From contig MCFE01000850.1 in assembly GCA_002104905.1 (NCBI GenBank), positions 1 to 30,409 of the forward strand: DNA of 30,409 bases, written 5' to 3'. Source of the DNA: Basidiobolus meristosporus CBS 931.73. Lineage: Eukaryota > Basidiobolomycota > Basidiobolomycetes > Basidiobolales > Basidiobolaceae. Below are positions 28,337 to 30,409 of the stretch, one piece after another. The position numbers and the translations under genes were made by a program. Under the pieces are notes generated by a model. It saw nothing but the letters and a program-made list of their open reading frames with translations. It was not told the origin of the DNA and ran no database searches. Every line of letters begins with the position of its first letter. The first letter of the stretch is position 1.

Positions 28337-29289
28337 TCATAGTGGCTTCTGCCCCCAAGTATAGTAAGCGAATCCGTAGGTTTTATACTCGAAACATTCT
28401 TTCTCAAATTCCTTCAGTAGCTGAGATATCTGCTGCTCCGTTTTCCCAGAGGCTGCAACAAACAAGGGCATCATGTTAGCAAAGATCATGCTCAGATCTT
28501 TCACCATGAATTTGTCTATTTCACTGTTGCTAATTCCCATGGGCGAAACGTGACGCGAGTGATGGATATTACTTAGCCCTCCTTGCTTCACAAAATTTGG
28601 GATTTCTTGAACGACGTAGGGATCGATTCCTCTTTTCTTCATGAAGGCGGTAAAGTATGGCTCCAGCTGTTTCCAGGCCGGACCGTAATCCCGGAAGTAA
28701 ATATCCGTGTCGATGATTTCTATCCAACCACCTGGCTTAACCACTCGTATCAATTCCGCGCATAGTTTCGGCCAGGCTGTAGCAGGCATGCCAGCAACTA
28801 GTAATCTTTGGTACACGAAGTCGAAAGTGTTGTCTTTGTATGGGAGTCCTTTTAAAATGTCGCCCTGTGTAAAGGTGAAATTTGGAAAGTCGTTCTCAGG
28901 GTCAATGCCACCGTTGACATCAATCCCGTCAAACATGGTGTCGGGAAACAGAAGAGACATGTCCTATGAATTGCGCATGTCAGCAAAACGCTATTCAAGA
29001 AAAATCATTCAGCCGGAATACCTTTGCCCAGATTCCAGTACCGCATCCCACATCCAAAATACGCTTGACGTCTTTACTAATCGGTGCACCATAATTACCT
29101 TTGCGAACATACCGGAAGATATAGTGTTGAATGTTCAATCTTGATTGCAAACAGTTAAACATTGTTCCTTTAAATTTGGAGAGTCACAGGAGCTGACCTA
29201 CTAAGCTCCGCTATGTTATTTGGCAATACGTAAGGAACTTCCTCAAACTTTGAGGTAGGCTCCTCTTCATTTGAATAGTTGGATAGCAT
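28337..29289 (-). CDS. SAM-dependent methyltransferase (LaeA/UMTA-like, class I)
   Basis: Exons complement(28337..28963), complement(29022..29139) and complement(29198..29289), with two 58 bp GT-AG introns, give 278 residues. The first intron falls inside the family-typical ELSRLNIQHYIFRY stretch (residues 28-41), and splicing restores it. Motif I ILDVGCGTG is at 58-66, and motif II is FDGIDVNG after the second junction. The post-II segment has FTQGDILKGLPYKDNTFDFV, and the LIRVVKPGGWIEIID motif follows. This is the fold of fungal methyltransferases related to secondary metabolism and LaeA; the substrate cannot be told. The ATG at 29289 was chosen because a TATATAA box lies 54 bp upstream and the frame upstream has no other ATG near it. 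No obvious partner gene adjoins it. Confidence 0.88.
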
Positions 29290-29342
29290 GATTCGAGAGG
29301 GATGGTTTGAGGATGCTTCATTGGCAAGCGCACTCCGATCGC

Positions 29343-29349
29343 TTATATA
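29343..29349 (-). promoter_or_regulatory. TATA box of the methyltransferase gene
   Basis: On the minus strand TATATAA lies 54 bp upstream of the ATG at 29289, the usual spacing in this window. It rules out the longer open frame reaching to 29526 as coding. Confidence 0.55.
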
Positions 29350-30409
29350 CAAAAAGGGCCATCGGGATTCTAGAAAATGTGCTCCACACCACCTATCTAC
29401 AGAGGTACAATATGAAACATATCGTAGTGCATCGACTTTTCGAAATGGACTGAAGTTACAGTGTATAACACAGCAACTACATCCATAACATAGTATTCGT
29501 TCGTAAACTTCTTGGATTAATTCCAACTAATTGTAGCATCAGTAGTACAAGTGCAAACCCTTGCAAGCCACAAGAATTTGCCCGATGTCACATTAGGAGC
29601 CAGACTACGCCTTGGACAAATGAAAGATAATTCATCTGTTTCTCCATCATCCCAGTTGTTTCAGAGTTGGTAGCATCCATGATATTACTCGGCTACTCAA
29701 TGGGTGGAGTAGGTTACATATGGTGGGTTACACCATAAGTAATACCGGATAGTGGACTTATTAAGTGTGAAGAAATCCCCACCTGAATCTCATCCTCTTA
29801 CTTTCCGGCAGTATTTATCTCCATTCTTACATGTTAAGTTTTGCTAGTATGATTCTAGTGAAGCTTGATCCGCATGCTTGTCTCTATTTTTGCAAGCTCT
29901 ACCGAAAGCATTAATACCCTACTCTCCCCCAATAAGCCACAGTATATCCTTACTTTACCCAATCTCTGGTTGCTTCATGTACACCCTATGAGAATATAGG
30001 GTTTATCTTTTCTTTCATTCATGATATTGTTAAGTAGTTGTGGTATGGTGGGAACTCATGGAATCATTAACTTGGAATGACTGGTCACGATTTTTTAGGA
30101 TTTACAGTTTGGCTGCAGGCACAGGTTCACAAACAGTCACCAACAATATCCCCACTTTACCTAGTGTTCAAACATCCATGTGACTTCCTGGTTTCATATT
30201 CTGGCCAGTAGATATGGAAGCCTAGAATTGAGTAATGAATACATCATGAATATATGCTGGAATAATTTATACTTACTTATTCCTAAGCCTGATAGATCAA
30301 ACCAAAGGAGTTACCTGATGCTCCCATGTTGTCTTGTTGAGTTCAAACGAAAGAGATGCTGTAAGAAAGGTCCCAGAAAATAATGTGCAAAGTTCGACGA
30401 GGTTGAAAT
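29350..30409. other. Right-end intergenic region
   Basis: No supported gene, RNA gene or repeat was seen. A 67-codon open frame near 30180-30383 has no recognisable features. Confidence 0.45.

Noticed and set aside
29290-29526. Upstream extension of the methyltransferase frame
   Set aside because: It contains the TATA box at 29343-29349, has cysteine-rich unrelated composition and no supported ATG start.

Overview
The window looks like nuclear DNA of an early-diverging (zygomycete-grade) fungus. The evidence is the gene structure: compact introns of 52-66 bp with GTRNGT-like donors and YAG acceptors, TATA boxes about 50-100 bp upstream of start codons, ACCATGG-type start contexts, and fungal families (P450, full-length ABCB transporter, secreted double-psi barrel protein with a chitin-binding-like tail, NiCoT, LaeA/UMTA-like methyltransferase). 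Basidiobolus or a relative is my best guess, but this is inference; nothing here fixes the species.

Layout. 1-3.4 kb: an intronless cytochrome P450, then a possibly broken small gene. 3.65-8.4 kb, minus strand: a complete ABCB-type ABC exporter in 15 exons (1309 residues when spliced). 8.4-10.2 kb: a 1.8 kb divergent intergenic region with five exact matches to ATCWGATAA, the site of fungal iron-responsive GATA repressors; I saw no exact match elsewhere in the window. 10.2-12.5 kb: one gene, spliced once, that fuses a SidA-type ornithine/lysine N-hydroxylase to an IucB/AlcB/SidF-type hydroxamate acyltransferase. These three parts together look like a small iron-regulated siderophore module: a two-step hydroxamate builder, an exporter and a shared iron switch. 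No NRPS or NIS synthetase lies in the window.

13.0-13.8 kb: a secreted barwin/RlpA-like protein. 14.6-24.0 kb: a tandem family of unrecognised repeat proteins. Each has a conserved N-terminus, a run of 22-residue units (66 bp) with an Arg/Tyr/Gly half and an acidic half, and in most copies a conserved tail. Four copies are intact (357, 315, 442 and 332 residues), one has a nonsense change and two frameshifts, and at least two further relics exist. The copies share a promoter module with an imperfect inverted repeat (GAGTGGCTTG ... CAAGCACTC) and a TATA box; three extra copies of the inverted repeat stand without a gene directly attached.

24.5-27.5 kb, minus strand: an intact two-exon nickel/cobalt transporter (NiCoT), then a second copy that is about 99% identical over 679 bp but decayed and deleted on its 5' side. 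28.3-29.3 kb, minus strand: a three-exon SAM-dependent methyltransferase. The remaining stretches are intergenic with nothing recognised. All splice sites were inferred by eye from reading frame, GT/AG signals and family alignment.
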